From: UBA8108 sp965659285
Lineage (GTDB): Bacteria > Planctomycetota > UBA8108
Direction: 5' to 3'
Length of the DNA: 15,488 nucleotides
Assembly: GCA_965659285.1 (NCBI GenBank)
Contig: CBFHWB010000098.1
Span: 1-15,488 of the forward strand
Both the position numbers and the translations under genes were made by a program. Below the pieces are notes generated by a model. It was not told the origin of the DNA and did no database searches. It saw only the letters and a program-made list of their open reading frames with translations. Shown here piece after piece: positions 7,686-14,811 of the stretch (its first letter is position 1; every line of letters begins with the position of its first letter).

Positions 7686-8315
7686 TTACAGGAAATCGCC
7701 GATGATTTCTCTTAATTCAAGCCGCGCGCGATGCACTCGGGTCTTCACTGTTCCAAGGGTCAGACCCTCTTCATCCGCTATCGCCTGGTAGGACTGGCCC
7801 AGTATGTCCCGGAGGATGATAATCCTGCGAGCCCGGTCATCCAGCGACTGGATCGCCTCCTCGATGAGTTGCTGAAGCTCCTTCCGCTCAAGCAGCTCGT
7901 GCGGATCGCCGCTCGAGTCGTTCAGCTCGAGGCCGCCCTGGTCTTCTTTTTCGCTGGCGGCGCTGATGGAGATGGTGGCCGTGGTCCCTGAGCGTTTGAT
8001 GGCCTGGCGGTGAGCATGAAAGGATCTCGCGGTGTTGAGGGTGATGCGAAGGAGCCAGGTACGGAAGGACGCCTTGCCCGTGAAGCCGTCGAGCGAACGG
8101 TAGGCCTTGAGGCATGATTCCTGCGCGACCTCCAGCGCGTCTTCCTGGTGCCCGAGATAGTAGGCCGCCGCGTTGATCACGCCCTGTTGATGCCTGCGGA
8201 CTAGCTGGTCAAAGGCCTCGCGGTCTCCCCTGGAGGCCGCCTCCACATACCACTCGTCGGGACGGTGGACAACGGTCTCCACCTCCATGACAATGGGTTT
8301 TTCTTCAACTGTCAT
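7686..8315 (-). CDS. RNA polymerase sigma factor, ECF (sigma-70 family)
   Basis: A 209-residue ECF-type sigma factor containing only regions 2 and 4. Region 2 (about 20-105) runs from EWYVEAASRGDREAFDQLVRRH through DALEVAQESCLKAYRSLDGF to FRTWLLRITLN, the usual core-binding and -10-reading helices. An acidic linker follows. Region 4 (about 148-209) reads SLDDRARRIIILRDILGQSYQAIA, then GTVKTRVHRAR, a clear helix-turn-helix for the -35 element. The frame is open to 8411, but the ATG at 8315 has GGAGAG 7 nt upstream and gives normal N-terminal spacing. No anti-sigma factor gene is adjacent: ggt follows on the same strand, within 51 bp. The target regulon is unknown. The neighbouring ggt and the divergent dipeptidase are the obvious candidates. 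Confidence 0.93.
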   Translation of the reverse strand: MTVEEKPIVMEVETVVHRPDEWYVEAASRGDREAFDQLVRRHQQGVINAAAYYLGHQEDALEVAQESCLKAYRSLDGFTGKASFRTWLLRITLNTARSFHAHRQAIKRSGTTATISISAASEKEDQGGLELNDSSGDPHELLERKELQQLIEEAIQSLDDRARRIIILRDILGQSYQAIADEEGLTLGTVKTRVHRARLELREIIGDFL

Positions 8316-8322
8316 TATCCGA

Positions 8323-8328
8323 CTCTCC
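8323..8328 (-). promoter_or_regulatory. Ribosome binding site fixing the sigma factor start at 8315
   Basis: The minus strand reads GGAGAG, then the 7-nt spacer TCGGATA, then ATG. The upstream ATG-frame extension to 8411 lacks sigma-factor homology, so this site supports the shorter protein. Confidence 0.6.
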
Positions 8329-8399
8329 AGCGCAGCAGGCGATTGCGACTGCGAGCATTCTATTCTTCCCGCTGTGACAGGAAAACCTCCATTAAAGGA

Positions 8400-8417
8400 G
8401 TCTTCTACCAAGAAGAC
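8400..8417. promoter_or_regulatory. Inverted repeat in the sigma/dipeptidase divergent region
   Basis: GTCTTCT, loop ACCA, AGAAGAC: a perfect 7-bp inverted repeat placed 83 bp before the dipeptidase start and 84 bp before the sigma ATG, almost midway. No T-run follows on either strand, so an operator is as plausible as a terminator. The rest of 8316-8513 is AT-richer than its surroundings. I could not place convincing -35/-10 or ECF-type boxes in it. Confidence 0.35.
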
Positions 8418-8501
8418 GCTCGACTAATGTCCTTCCTAGGGAAAAAATGTTCTCGATTTCGATTAACGGTAAGTTTTTTCTCCGTCTGCAACCCTTGATA
8501 T

Positions 8502-8505
8502 GGAG
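8502..8505 (+). promoter_or_regulatory. Ribosome binding site supporting the TTG start of the dipeptidase
   Basis: GGAG with an 8-nt spacer precedes TTG at 8514. The next in-frame ATG (8577) would remove the export signal, and the nearby ATG at 8500 is out of frame, so TTG is the best start. Confidence 0.5.
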
Positions 8506-8513
8506 CCGAGCAT

Positions 8514-9719
8514 TTGTATTTTCACCACCTGCTGGTATTGCTGGCCGCACTGCAGCTCTCTTGCTCAGCAGTTTCGATGCGCCAGGATGACATCCTTAAC
8601 CGGTCCCGTGAGCTGAACCAGAAGCTCACTGTTCTCGATACCCACCTCGATACGCCCTCGCGAGTACTCAATCTTCCGGATTGGGCTCTGCATGAAAAAA
8701 GCGAGGAAACCCTCGTCGATCTTCCTCGAATGCGCGCCGCGGGCGTGAACGCTCCGTTCATGGTTGTCTATACCTCGCCCTCGCTGAAGGGCCAGGACGC
8801 GCTTGTTCACGCCCTGGCGCTCAGCGATGTGATCAGCGGATGGGTTGAAGATTATCCGCGGGAGCTGTCGCTTGCCCGGGCCGCTTCGGATGTGCCGGCC
8901 GCCAAGCGCGCCGGCAAGATCTCGGTGGTGATGTGCATGGAGAACAGCTCTCCCATTCTCGAAGGACGCCTCGACCTGGTGCGGACCTTCTACCGCCTGG
9001 GAGTGCGCTATATGAGCCTCTGTCATTTCAAGAACAACCATCTCTGCGACTCCTCCACCGACGACCCTCTTCATGGCGGCGTCAGCAAGTTCGGGGAGGA
9101 GGTTATCGCCGAGGCCAACCGCCTGGGGATCATGCTCGATGTTTCTCATATTTCAGACGATGCGGTACGCGACCACCTGCGTCTCAGCAAGGCTCCCATC
9201 ATTGCCAGCCACTCAAACGTTCGCAAGCTCTGCGGCCACCCCCGGAATCTGACAGATGAGCTCATCCGCGGGATTGCCGGGGGGGGCGGCGTGATCCAGT
9301 TGAATTTCGCGGCGCAGTACGTATCCGCGGATTACCTGGTGAAATACAACGAGCGGAAGGCTCTCCTGGAGCTCAAGGAGAAGGAGATTGACGAACGCCT
9401 CGCGGGCCAGGAGGAAAAAGCCAAGGCTGAAAAAGAGAAGCTGTCCGCAAGCATTCCGCGGCCTCCTCCTCCTCCGCTGGAGGACTGGTTCGAGCATGTC
9501 GATTATATCGCAAACCTCGTCGGCAAGGATTTCGTAGGGCTCGGGAGCGATTTCGACGGCATCGGCGCCTGGCCGGGCGAGTTGAAGGACATCACCTCGA
9601 TCGATCTCATCACCGCGGGGCTCCTCAAGAGGGGCTGGAGCGAGAAGGAGCTCGTGGGATTTTACAGCGGCAACCTGCTGCGGGTCTGGAGGAAGGTCGA
9701 GGAGGTCGCCGGGCGCTGA
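8514..9719 (+). CDS. Dipeptidase, peptidase family M19 (renal dipeptidase type)
   Basis: A zinc dipeptidase of 401 residues. Members hydrolyse dipeptides, and the mammalian enzyme cleaves Cys-Gly from glutathione breakdown. The metal site is complete: His44 and Asp46 in DTHLDTP, Glu143 in VMCMENSSP, His212 in DVSHISDDAVRD, His233 in IIASHSN, and Asp346 in GLGSDFDGIG. The N-terminus (about 1-19) is hydrophobic and ends LSCSA, so the protein is exported and may be a lipoprotein, though the lipobox is not canonical (Q-L-S-C). A Lys/Glu-rich helix plus a five-proline run (about 277-321) interrupts the barrel before the last metal ligand. The gene is divergent from the sigma-ggt pair across about 200 bp, which suggests a shared role in gamma-glutamyl peptide use. 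The substrate cannot be fixed from sequence. Confidence 0.93.
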   Translation: MYFHHLLVLLAALQLSCSAVSMRQDDILNRSRELNQKLTVLDTHLDTPSRVLNLPDWALHEKSEETLVDLPRMRAAGVNAPFMVVYTSPSLKGQDALVHALALSDVISGWVEDYPRELSLARAASDVPAAKRAGKISVVMCMENSSPILEGRLDLVRTFYRLGVRYMSLCHFKNNHLCDSSTDDPLHGGVSKFGEEVIAEANRLGIMLDVSHISDDAVRDHLRLSKAPIIASHSNVRKLCGHPRNLTDELIRGIAGGGGVIQLNFAAQYVSADYLVKYNERKALLELKEKEIDERLAGQEEKAKAEKEKLSASIPRPPPPPLEDWFEHVDYIANLVGKDFVGLGSDFDGIGAWPGELKDITSIDLITAGLLKRGWSEKELVGFYSGNLLRVWRKVEEVAGR

Positions 9720-9727
9720 CGCCCGGC
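9708..9727. terminator. Strong GC hairpin at the dipeptidase stop codon
   Basis: GCCGGGCG, loop CTGA, CGCCCGGC: a perfect 8-bp stem whose loop contains the dipeptidase TGA. On the minus strand it lies 12 nt beyond the trxB stop, so it serves both convergent genes. There is no T-run on either side. Confidence 0.45.
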
Positions 9728-9739
9728 TCGGCTCCTATC

Positions 9740-10687
9740 CTATTCGAGCCCCTTTTCGGCGAGCCAGCGCTCGGCATCGAGCGCCGCGGCGCAGCCGGTT
9801 CCCGCCGCCGTGATCGCCTGCCGGTAGATCTTGTCGACCACATCGCCGCAGGCGAAGACACCATCGACCGAGGTGTCGGTGCGGCCCGGGTTGACGATGA
9901 CATAGCCCTGTTCGTCGGTGTCGAGCTGTCCCGAGAGAAAGCCCGTGTTCGGGTCGTGCCCTATGGCGTAGAAGATTCCGCCGCAGGAAATGGTGCTCTC
10001 CTCTCCGGTTTTTACGTTACTGATCCTCGCTCCGGTAACCAGGTCTTCACCCTCGGCATCGACCAGGGCGCTGTCCCAGACGATCTCAATCTTATCGTTC
10101 GACAGCGCGCGCTCCTGCATGATCTTGCTGGCTCGCAGCTCGTCGCGACGGTGAATCATGTACACCTTGCTGGCGAACTTGGTGAGGAAGGTGGCCTCCT
10201 CTACCGCTGAGTCGCCGCCGCCTATGACGACGAGCTCCTTGTCCCTGAAGATGGGGAGGGCTCCATCGCATACCGCGCAGGCGCTCATGCCCCTGTTCCA
10301 GAGGGTTTCTTCGCCAGGGACGTGGAGGCGCCTCGCGGTGGCGCCGGTGGAGATGATGACGCTGTGGGTCTCGACCTCGCGTTCGGTGGTCTTGACCTTG
10401 AAGGGTCCGCTCGACAGGTCCACCTCGGTGACGTCTTCCTGGAAGCTGCGGGTGCCGAATTCGAGCGCCTGGGCGCGGAATTTCTGCATGAGGTCGGGGC
10501 CGCTGATGCCTCCATCCGGGAAGCCGGGATAGTTTTCAACTTCCGTCGTGGTCATCAGCTGTCCGCCGGGGATTCCGCCGGCCTGGAATCCCTCGAGTAT
10601 GAGGGGCTCGAGGTTGGCTCTGGCGGCATAGAGCGCCGCGGTAAATCCGGCGGGGCCGGATCCGATGATGGTTACTTTCTCAGTCAT
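9740..10687 (-). CDS. trxB: Thioredoxin-disulfide reductase
   Basis: A cytosolic flavoenzyme that passes electrons from NADPH to thioredoxin. At 315 residues it has the normal low-molecular-weight TrxB length. In order: the FAD-binding GSGPAGFTAALYAA (9-22), the GGQLMTTTEVENYPGFP block (41-57), the redox-active pair Cys137/Cys140 in CAVCDG, the NADP-binding GGGDSAVEEA (156-165), HRRDELRAS (179-187) whose arginines read the NADPH 2'-phosphate, and the C-terminal FAD motif GVFACGDV (276-283) with YRQAITAAGTG. The ATG is supported by GAAGGA 8 nt upstream. The gene is monocistronic, convergent with the dipeptidase (20-bp gap) and divergent from dnaJ. No thioredoxin gene is in the window. Confidence 0.97.
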   Translation of the reverse strand: MTEKVTIIGSGPAGFTAALYAARANLEPLILEGFQAGGIPGGQLMTTTEVENYPGFPDGGISGPDLMQKFRAQALEFGTRSFQEDVTEVDLSSGPFKVKTTEREVETHSVIISTGATARRLHVPGEETLWNRGMSACAVCDGALPIFRDKELVVIGGGDSAVEEATFLTKFASKVYMIHRRDELRASKIMQERALSNDKIEIVWDSALVDAEGEDLVTGARISNVKTGEESTISCGGIFYAIGHDPNTGFLSGQLDTDEQGYVIVNPGRTDTSVDGVFACGDVVDKIYRQAITAAGTGCAAALDAERWLAEKGLE

Positions 10688-10716
10688 CTCGCGATTCCTT
10701 CAAGTGGGTGCCTGGG

Positions 10717-10737
10717 CCCGGGGAGAAATTCTCCGGG
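10717..10737. promoter_or_regulatory. Palindrome between trxB and dnaJ
   Basis: GGAGAA, A, TTCTCC (10722-10734) is a near-perfect palindrome extended by CCC (10717-10719) and GGG (10735-10737) around a 2-nt bulge. It lies 30-50 bp upstream of trxB and about 90 bp upstream of dnaJ. It does not match the CIRCE element. A shared operator for these two stress genes is possible but unproven. Confidence 0.25.
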
Positions 10738-10828
10738 AACGCACAAGATACAGCGGATTCCCCGGACATCAAACCTGAAGGAGAAGGGCCGGGCTTCTCT
10801 TGAGCCTCGATTTCACCGCAGGTAAGCT

Positions 10829-11758
10829 ATGTCGGACGCTGAAATCATTCTTCGGGCATCGGAGCTCATGGGCGAAAATCGAGATTATTACGAAATACTG
10901 GGAATTGGACGGGACGCCTCCGATAGCGAGATCAAGAAGGCGTATCGCGCTCTCGCTCTGAAGTATCATCCGGACAAGAACAAGGGCGACGAGCAGGCGG
11001 AGGCGAACTTCAAGGAGGCGGCTGAGGCTTTCGAGGTGCTCTCGGATCCTGAAAAGAGAGCCACCTACGACCGCCATGGAACCGATGGTCTGCGCAATAT
11101 GGGATTCGAGGGGTTCCAGGACATTCGGACGGAGGACATCTTCGGCCGATTCTCCGGAATCTTTGGAGATCTTTTCGGCAGCGGAGGGGGAGGCGGTTTT
11201 TCTTCGGGCGGTTTTGGCTCGGGACAGGCTCCCCCCATGCGTGGTGCGGATGTACGGCATTCTCTCAGGATCACCCTCCGCGAAGCCGCTCTCGGGGGAA
11301 GCCGTGAGCTCGCCATTCCAGGTCCTGCGGATGAGAGTCGTCTGGAGATCCGGATACCTGCAAACGTGGCTGAAGGCCAGGTGTTGCGGGTTGGCGGCAA
11401 GGGACAGCCTGGAGCGAACGGGGGGCCCGCGGGCGATCTTCTGATCAGCATATCGATCGATCAACACCATGAGTTCACCAGGCAGGGAAAGAATATTCGC
11501 TCGTCGGTCAAGGTGTCGCTGAAGACGGCTGTGCTCGGCGGCCAGGTGCCCGTTAACACTTTGCGCGAAGAGGTTCAGCTCACGGTGCCGCCAGGCACAT
11601 CCTCTGACGCTGTCCTGAGGCTCAAGGGTCTGGGGAGTGGTGGAGATGATCCCGGCGATCATCTCGTTCGGATTGTCGTGACCGTTCCGCAGGCGCCATC
11701 GGAGGCTCTGAAGGAGGCGTTGAGCGAAGATGAAGGCGAGGACTCTGCGGAGGGGTAA
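10829..11758 (+). CDS. DnaJ-type co-chaperone lacking the zinc finger (CbpA-like)
   Basis: A 309-residue Hsp40 of the class B type, which would stimulate the ATPase of DnaK and deliver substrate proteins in the cytoplasm. The J domain spans about 18-84, with the invariant HPD at 47-49 and the usual KRATYDRHG end. A Gly/Phe-rich linker (about 105-135) follows, with runs of glycine. Then come the two beta-sandwich substrate domains, starting at RGADVRHSLRITLREAALGG (138-157) and KVSLKTAVLGG (228-238). The cysteine-rich CxxCxGxG repeats of true DnaJ are wholly absent, so I withhold the dnaJ symbol. The acidic C-terminal tail is short. The start ATG 10829 has AGG 7 nt upstream. An alternative ATG at 10868 would begin right at the J domain. 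Confidence 0.92.
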   Translation: MSDAEIILRASELMGENRDYYEILGIGRDASDSEIKKAYRALALKYHPDKNKGDEQAEANFKEAAEAFEVLSDPEKRATYDRHGTDGLRNMGFEGFQDIRTEDIFGRFSGIFGDLFGSGGGGGFSSGGFGSGQAPPMRGADVRHSLRITLREAALGGSRELAIPGPADESRLEIRIPANVAEGQVLRVGGKGQPGANGGPAGDLLISISIDQHHEFTRQGKNIRSSVKVSLKTAVLGGQVPVNTLREEVQLTVPPGTSSDAVLRLKGLGSGGDDPGDHLVRIVVTVPQAPSEALKEALSEDEGEDSAEG

Positions 11759-11761
11759 GCC

Positions 11762-12973
11762 TCAGTCGTCGTCTTTCGTGAAGCCTTCGGGGAAGATATG
11801 CTTCAGCCGCGCGCCTCTGGCCGGCGAGATGGAGCAGCTTATATGCACTCCATCAACCTGGTAGTCGAGCTCTTCAAGGCTCGCGTTTTTCCGCAGGTAA
11901 GCGACAACGTCGCCCCTGGAATGGGGGACGACAAGACTCATCGGTTCGTCGCCTGCCTGCAGGTGGTCGAGGACCGCCTCGGAGAGGACTTCAAGTCCCG
12001 TGCCATTGGCGGCGGAGACCTGGAAGGCTTGCGCGGGCTCGATGACCTTGATGTTTGACGGCGCGGCCGCCCGGGAGCCGTAGTCCGGTCCGATGCTGGC
12101 GAGGTTGTTGGCTTCCGGGATCTCCTCGCTGGTCAGGGCATCCCATTTATTGAGGACCATCCAGGTCATCTTGTCGCCGCATTTGAGGTTCTGGAGGACT
12201 GCGTTCACGGTGCGGATGTGTTGTTCTGCCTGGGGAGAGCTGGCGTCGACAACGTGGAGGATGATGTCGGCGCGGCGCGTCTCGGTAAGAGTCGCCTCAA
12301 AGCTTGCGACCAGGTGATGTGGGAGATCCTTGATGAATCCGACCGTGTCGGTGAGGAGAACGTGCCGGTTTTCATTCAGGATCCAGCGCCTGACCCTGGT
12401 ATCGAGCGTGGCGAAGAGCTTGTCCTCAACCAGCTCCTTGGATCTTGTCAGCGTGTTCAGCAGGGTCGACTTTCCAGCGTTGGTATACCCGGCGAGGGCG
12501 ACGACAAATTCTTCAGAACGATTTTCGATGGCCACCTGGTTACGCCGCTCGATGTGCTTCAGATCCCGGACCATCTTCTGGATCCGACGTCCGATGAGGC
12601 GTTTGTCGGTCTCGAGCTGTTTCTCGCCCGGTCCGCGCATGCCGATGCCGCCCTCGTAGCGGGAGAGGTGAGTCCACATGCGCTTCAGCCGGGGCAGGCT
12701 GTAGCGCAGCTGGGCGAGCTCGACCTGGAGCCTGGCCTGGGGGGTCTGCGCCCTCTGGGCGAAGATGTCCATGATCAACTGGCTGCGATCGATCACGGTT
12801 TTTTCCGTGATCTTCTCAATGTTGCGTTCCTGCGCGGGGCTCAGGTCGTTGTCGGTGATGATGAAGTCGACATCGAGCTCCTGTGCGAGCTCGGCGGCCT
12901 CGGCGACCTTTCCCGCTCCGACCCAGGTCGCCGCGTTGGGGCGGCTGAGCTTCTGGACCAGGCTGTCACGCAC
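11762..12973 (-). CDS. hflX: GTPase HflX (ribosome-splitting/rescue GTPase)
   Basis: HflX is a translational GTPase that binds the 50S subunit and splits stalled ribosomes under stress. From the GTG at 12973 there are 403 residues. The HflX N-domain signature is clear: WVGAGK (17-22), LSPAQERNIEK (44-54), DRSQLIMDIFAQRA (62-75), then the helical GGIGMRGPGEKQLETDKRL (108-126). The G domain has G1 GYTNAGKS (162-169), G3 DTVGF (209-213), G4 NKWD (275-278) and G5 SAANG (320-324). The listed start is only the first canonical codon. The conserved first strand and helix of HflX are encoded in frame upstream (12974-13099), so this N-terminus is almost certainly too short. It lies downstream of nadB, probably in one operon, and converges on dnaJ with a 3-bp gap. 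Confidence 0.95.
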   Translation of the reverse strand: MRDSLVQKLSRPNAATWVGAGKVAEAAELAQELDVDFIITDNDLSPAQERNIEKITEKTVIDRSQLIMDIFAQRAQTPQARLQVELAQLRYSLPRLKRMWTHLSRYEGGIGMRGPGEKQLETDKRLIGRRIQKMVRDLKHIERRNQVAIENRSEEFVVALAGYTNAGKSTLLNTLTRSKELVEDKLFATLDTRVRRWILNENRHVLLTDTVGFIKDLPHHLVASFEATLTETRRADIILHVVDASSPQAEQHIRTVNAVLQNLKCGDKMTWMVLNKWDALTSEEIPEANNLASIGPDYGSRAAAPSNIKVIEPAQAFQVSAANGTGLEVLSEAVLDHLQAGDEPMSLVVPHSRGDVVAYLRKNASLEELDYQVDGVHISCSISPARGARLKHIFPEGFTKDDD

Positions 12974-13099
12974 CTCGATGTCAGCGGTTTTCGAGAGCGA
13001 GATGATTTCCGACAGCGGATCGACCGAGGCTCTGTCGTTATTGAGCAGGGCCTTGATGACCAGGGCCGTCTTGTTTTCAGAGGTGGATGAAGCGCCGAT
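12974..13099 (-). other. hflX: In-frame 5' extension of hflX without an ATG, GTG or TTG
   Basis: The hflX frame stays open upstream to the TGA at 13112-13114. The 42 codons from 13099 read ENKTALVIKALL, then VDPLSEIISLSKTADIEV, leading straight into VRDSLVQKLSRPNAATWVGAGK. This matches the start of other HflX proteins: a first beta-strand of the A-V-L-V type, an S-L-x-E-L-like helix, then the second strand before the P-x-x-x-x-G-x-GK motif. No canonical start occurs here. The best-placed codon is ATC at 13097-13099, 9 nt after GAGGG. Either an unusual start codon is used or the source sequence has an error. Confidence 0.7.
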
Positions 13100-13108
13100 G
13101 GTTTTGAA

Positions 13109-13113
13109 CCCTC
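13109..13113 (-). promoter_or_regulatory. Shine-Dalgarno GAGGG before the likely true hflX start
   Basis: The minus strand reads GAGGG 3-7 nt past the nadB stop codon, then 9 nt (TTCAAAACC), then ATC. It is the only good ribosome binding site ahead of hflX. The GTG at 12973 has none. Confidence 0.5.
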
Positions 13114-13116
13114 AGG

Positions 13117-14811
13117 TCAGAAGTCCGCTCTCGATATAGCCAGGTGCCGGCTGAAATTCAGATCATCCCGGTCGGGATGGTCTGCCCTGTAGTGGACCCC
13201 GCGCGATTCCGCTCTACGCAGGGCGGAGTAGGTGACCAGCCAGGAGGTTTGTAACATATTCTGCAGGGTCCAGCTTTCCACATCACGAAAATCCGCCGCC
13301 AGCGGGTAGGCGGTCCAGGTTGACAGCTGCTCCAGCGCGCTGGAGAGATCCCGTCCGTTTCGTTCGACCCCGACCTTGTACCAGAGCAGGCTCTTGAGAC
13401 TGGAGAGGAGGTCGGCCAGGTCGAGTTCGCCCCCGGGCGTGTTCGTAACGATTTCAGGAGAAAGGTCTTTGCCCGGTTTCGGGAGCGGAAAAGGTTCCGG
13501 CCTGGGAAGTCCGGCCGCCGTCCGGGCGGCCTCGCGGCCGCTGCGATGGCCGAAGACGAGACCCTCGAGCAGGGAGTTGGAGCCGAGGCGATTGGCCCCG
13601 TGGACGCCTGTGCAGGCGACCTCGCCCGCGGCAAGGAGTCCAGGCACGCTCGTGCGGCCGTTGGAGTCGGTAGAGACACCGCCGATGGAATAGTGGGCGC
13701 TGGGCCTTACCGGGATCGGCTCGCGGATGATGTCGATACCGAAGCTTCTGCTGAGCTCCAGGATCCTCGGGAAACGCTCGCGGATACGGTCCTCGGCGAT
13801 GGCGCCAAGATCAAGCCAGACCTTGTTCTCTCCGGTTTCTTTCATTATTTCGAGGATGCTCCTGGAGACGACATCGCGCGGGGCGAGGTCGGCCAGCTCA
13901 TGGAAGCGCTTCATGAAAGCGTCGCCGGCCTGGGTGCGCAGCACTCCGCCTTCGCCGCGGATGGCCTCGGTGATGAGAAATCTGTCAGCCCCGGCGAGGT
14001 AGAGAGTGGTCGGGTGAAATTGTATGAACTCGAGGTCCAGCAGGCGGGCCCCGGCCCTGAAGGCCATGGCGAGGCCGTCTCCCGTGGCGACGGAAGGGTT
14101 CGTGGTTTCCCTGTAGAGCCGACCGACTCCGCCGGTGGCGAGGACCGTCTGGCGTGCCCAGATGGCCTCCAATTGGCCGGTCTCGTTAGCTACGAGGGCT
14201 CCGATGCAACTGCCTTCACGGTCGAGCAGGTCGATTGCGAAGGTGCCCGGGCGACAGAGGACGTTGTTTTTTTTCAACGCGGCTTCGACAAGCGCTCGGG
14301 TGATTTCCTCGCCGGTGGTGTCCCCGCGGTGAAGGATTCGGGGAAAGGAATGCGCGCCTTCACGGGTCAACTGCAACTCGCCCTCGGTGTTCCTGTCGAA
14401 CTTCGTCCCGCGTTCGACTAATTCTCTGACCCGTTCGACTCCCTCCGTCGTCATGATGCGCAGGTTCTCTTCCTCGGCGATCCCCGCGGCCACATCGATG
14501 GTGTCCCGCATGTGTGCTTCGAGTGAATCACCGGTTCGTTCAGGGAGAATGACAGCGGCGATTCCACCCTGAGCCCAGCGTGTTGCGGATTCTTCCAGGC
14601 TGCTCTTGGCGAGAACGAGAACCTCAAGCTCCTCGTTTTCGGCGGCGGCAAGGGCGGCCGAGAGCCCGGCGATCCCGCTGCCGATCACCAGGACATCTGT
14701 GAAGCGGTGGGAGATGCGGGAAATCTCAAAATCGGCAAGGTAGCGCCGGTTCATGCCGGGGACGCAGGCCCTGAGTTTTTCAAGGAGCGGATTGTCTTTA
14801 GGCTCTGTCAT
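13117..14811 (-). CDS. nadB: L-aspartate oxidase
   Basis: A flavoenzyme that oxidises L-aspartate to iminoaspartate, the first step of de novo NAD synthesis; NadA then condenses the product with dihydroxyacetone phosphate. At 564 residues it is slightly longer than E. coli NadB (540) because of about 38 residues before the FAD motif GSGIAGLSAA (44-53). Other hallmarks are SATRWAQGGIAA, the QFHPTTLY block, a RGEGG motif, PRDVVSRSI, SAHYSIGGV, and the near-C-terminal FAD motif GANRLGSNSLLEGLVFG. The C-terminal helical domain ends with ESRGVHYRADHP. The ESRG..HYR and EGGVLRT features fit NadB better than the related FrdA/SdhA. The start at 14811 has AGGG abutting the ATG; an ATG at 14754 is an alternative. 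hflX follows within 20 nt. No nadA or nadC gene is in the window. Confidence 0.95.
   Translation of the reverse strand: MTEPKDNPLLEKLRACVPGMNRRYLADFEISRISHRFTDVLVIGSGIAGLSAALAAAENEELEVLVLAKSSLEESATRWAQGGIAAVILPERTGDSLEAHMRDTIDVAAGIAEEENLRIMTTEGVERVRELVERGTKFDRNTEGELQLTREGAHSFPRILHRGDTTGEEITRALVEAALKKNNVLCRPGTFAIDLLDREGSCIGALVANETGQLEAIWARQTVLATGGVGRLYRETTNPSVATGDGLAMAFRAGARLLDLEFIQFHPTTLYLAGADRFLITEAIRGEGGVLRTQAGDAFMKRFHELADLAPRDVVSRSILEIMKETGENKVWLDLGAIAEDRIRERFPRILELSRSFGIDIIREPIPVRPSAHYSIGGVSTDSNGRTSVPGLLAAGEVACTGVHGANRLGSNSLLEGLVFGHRSGREAARTAAGLPRPEPFPLPKPGKDLSPEIVTNTPGGELDLADLLSSLKSLLWYKVGVERNGRDLSSALEQLSTWTAYPLAADFRDVESWTLQNMLQTSWLVTYSALRRAESRGVHYRADHPDRDDLNFSRHLAISRADF

Noticed and set aside
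11750..11763. GAGG-ggtaag-CCTC hairpin at the dnaJ/hflX junction
   Set aside because: The stem is only 4 bp, which is not distinguishable from chance. It is mentioned only as the weak fourth case in the convergent-junction finding.
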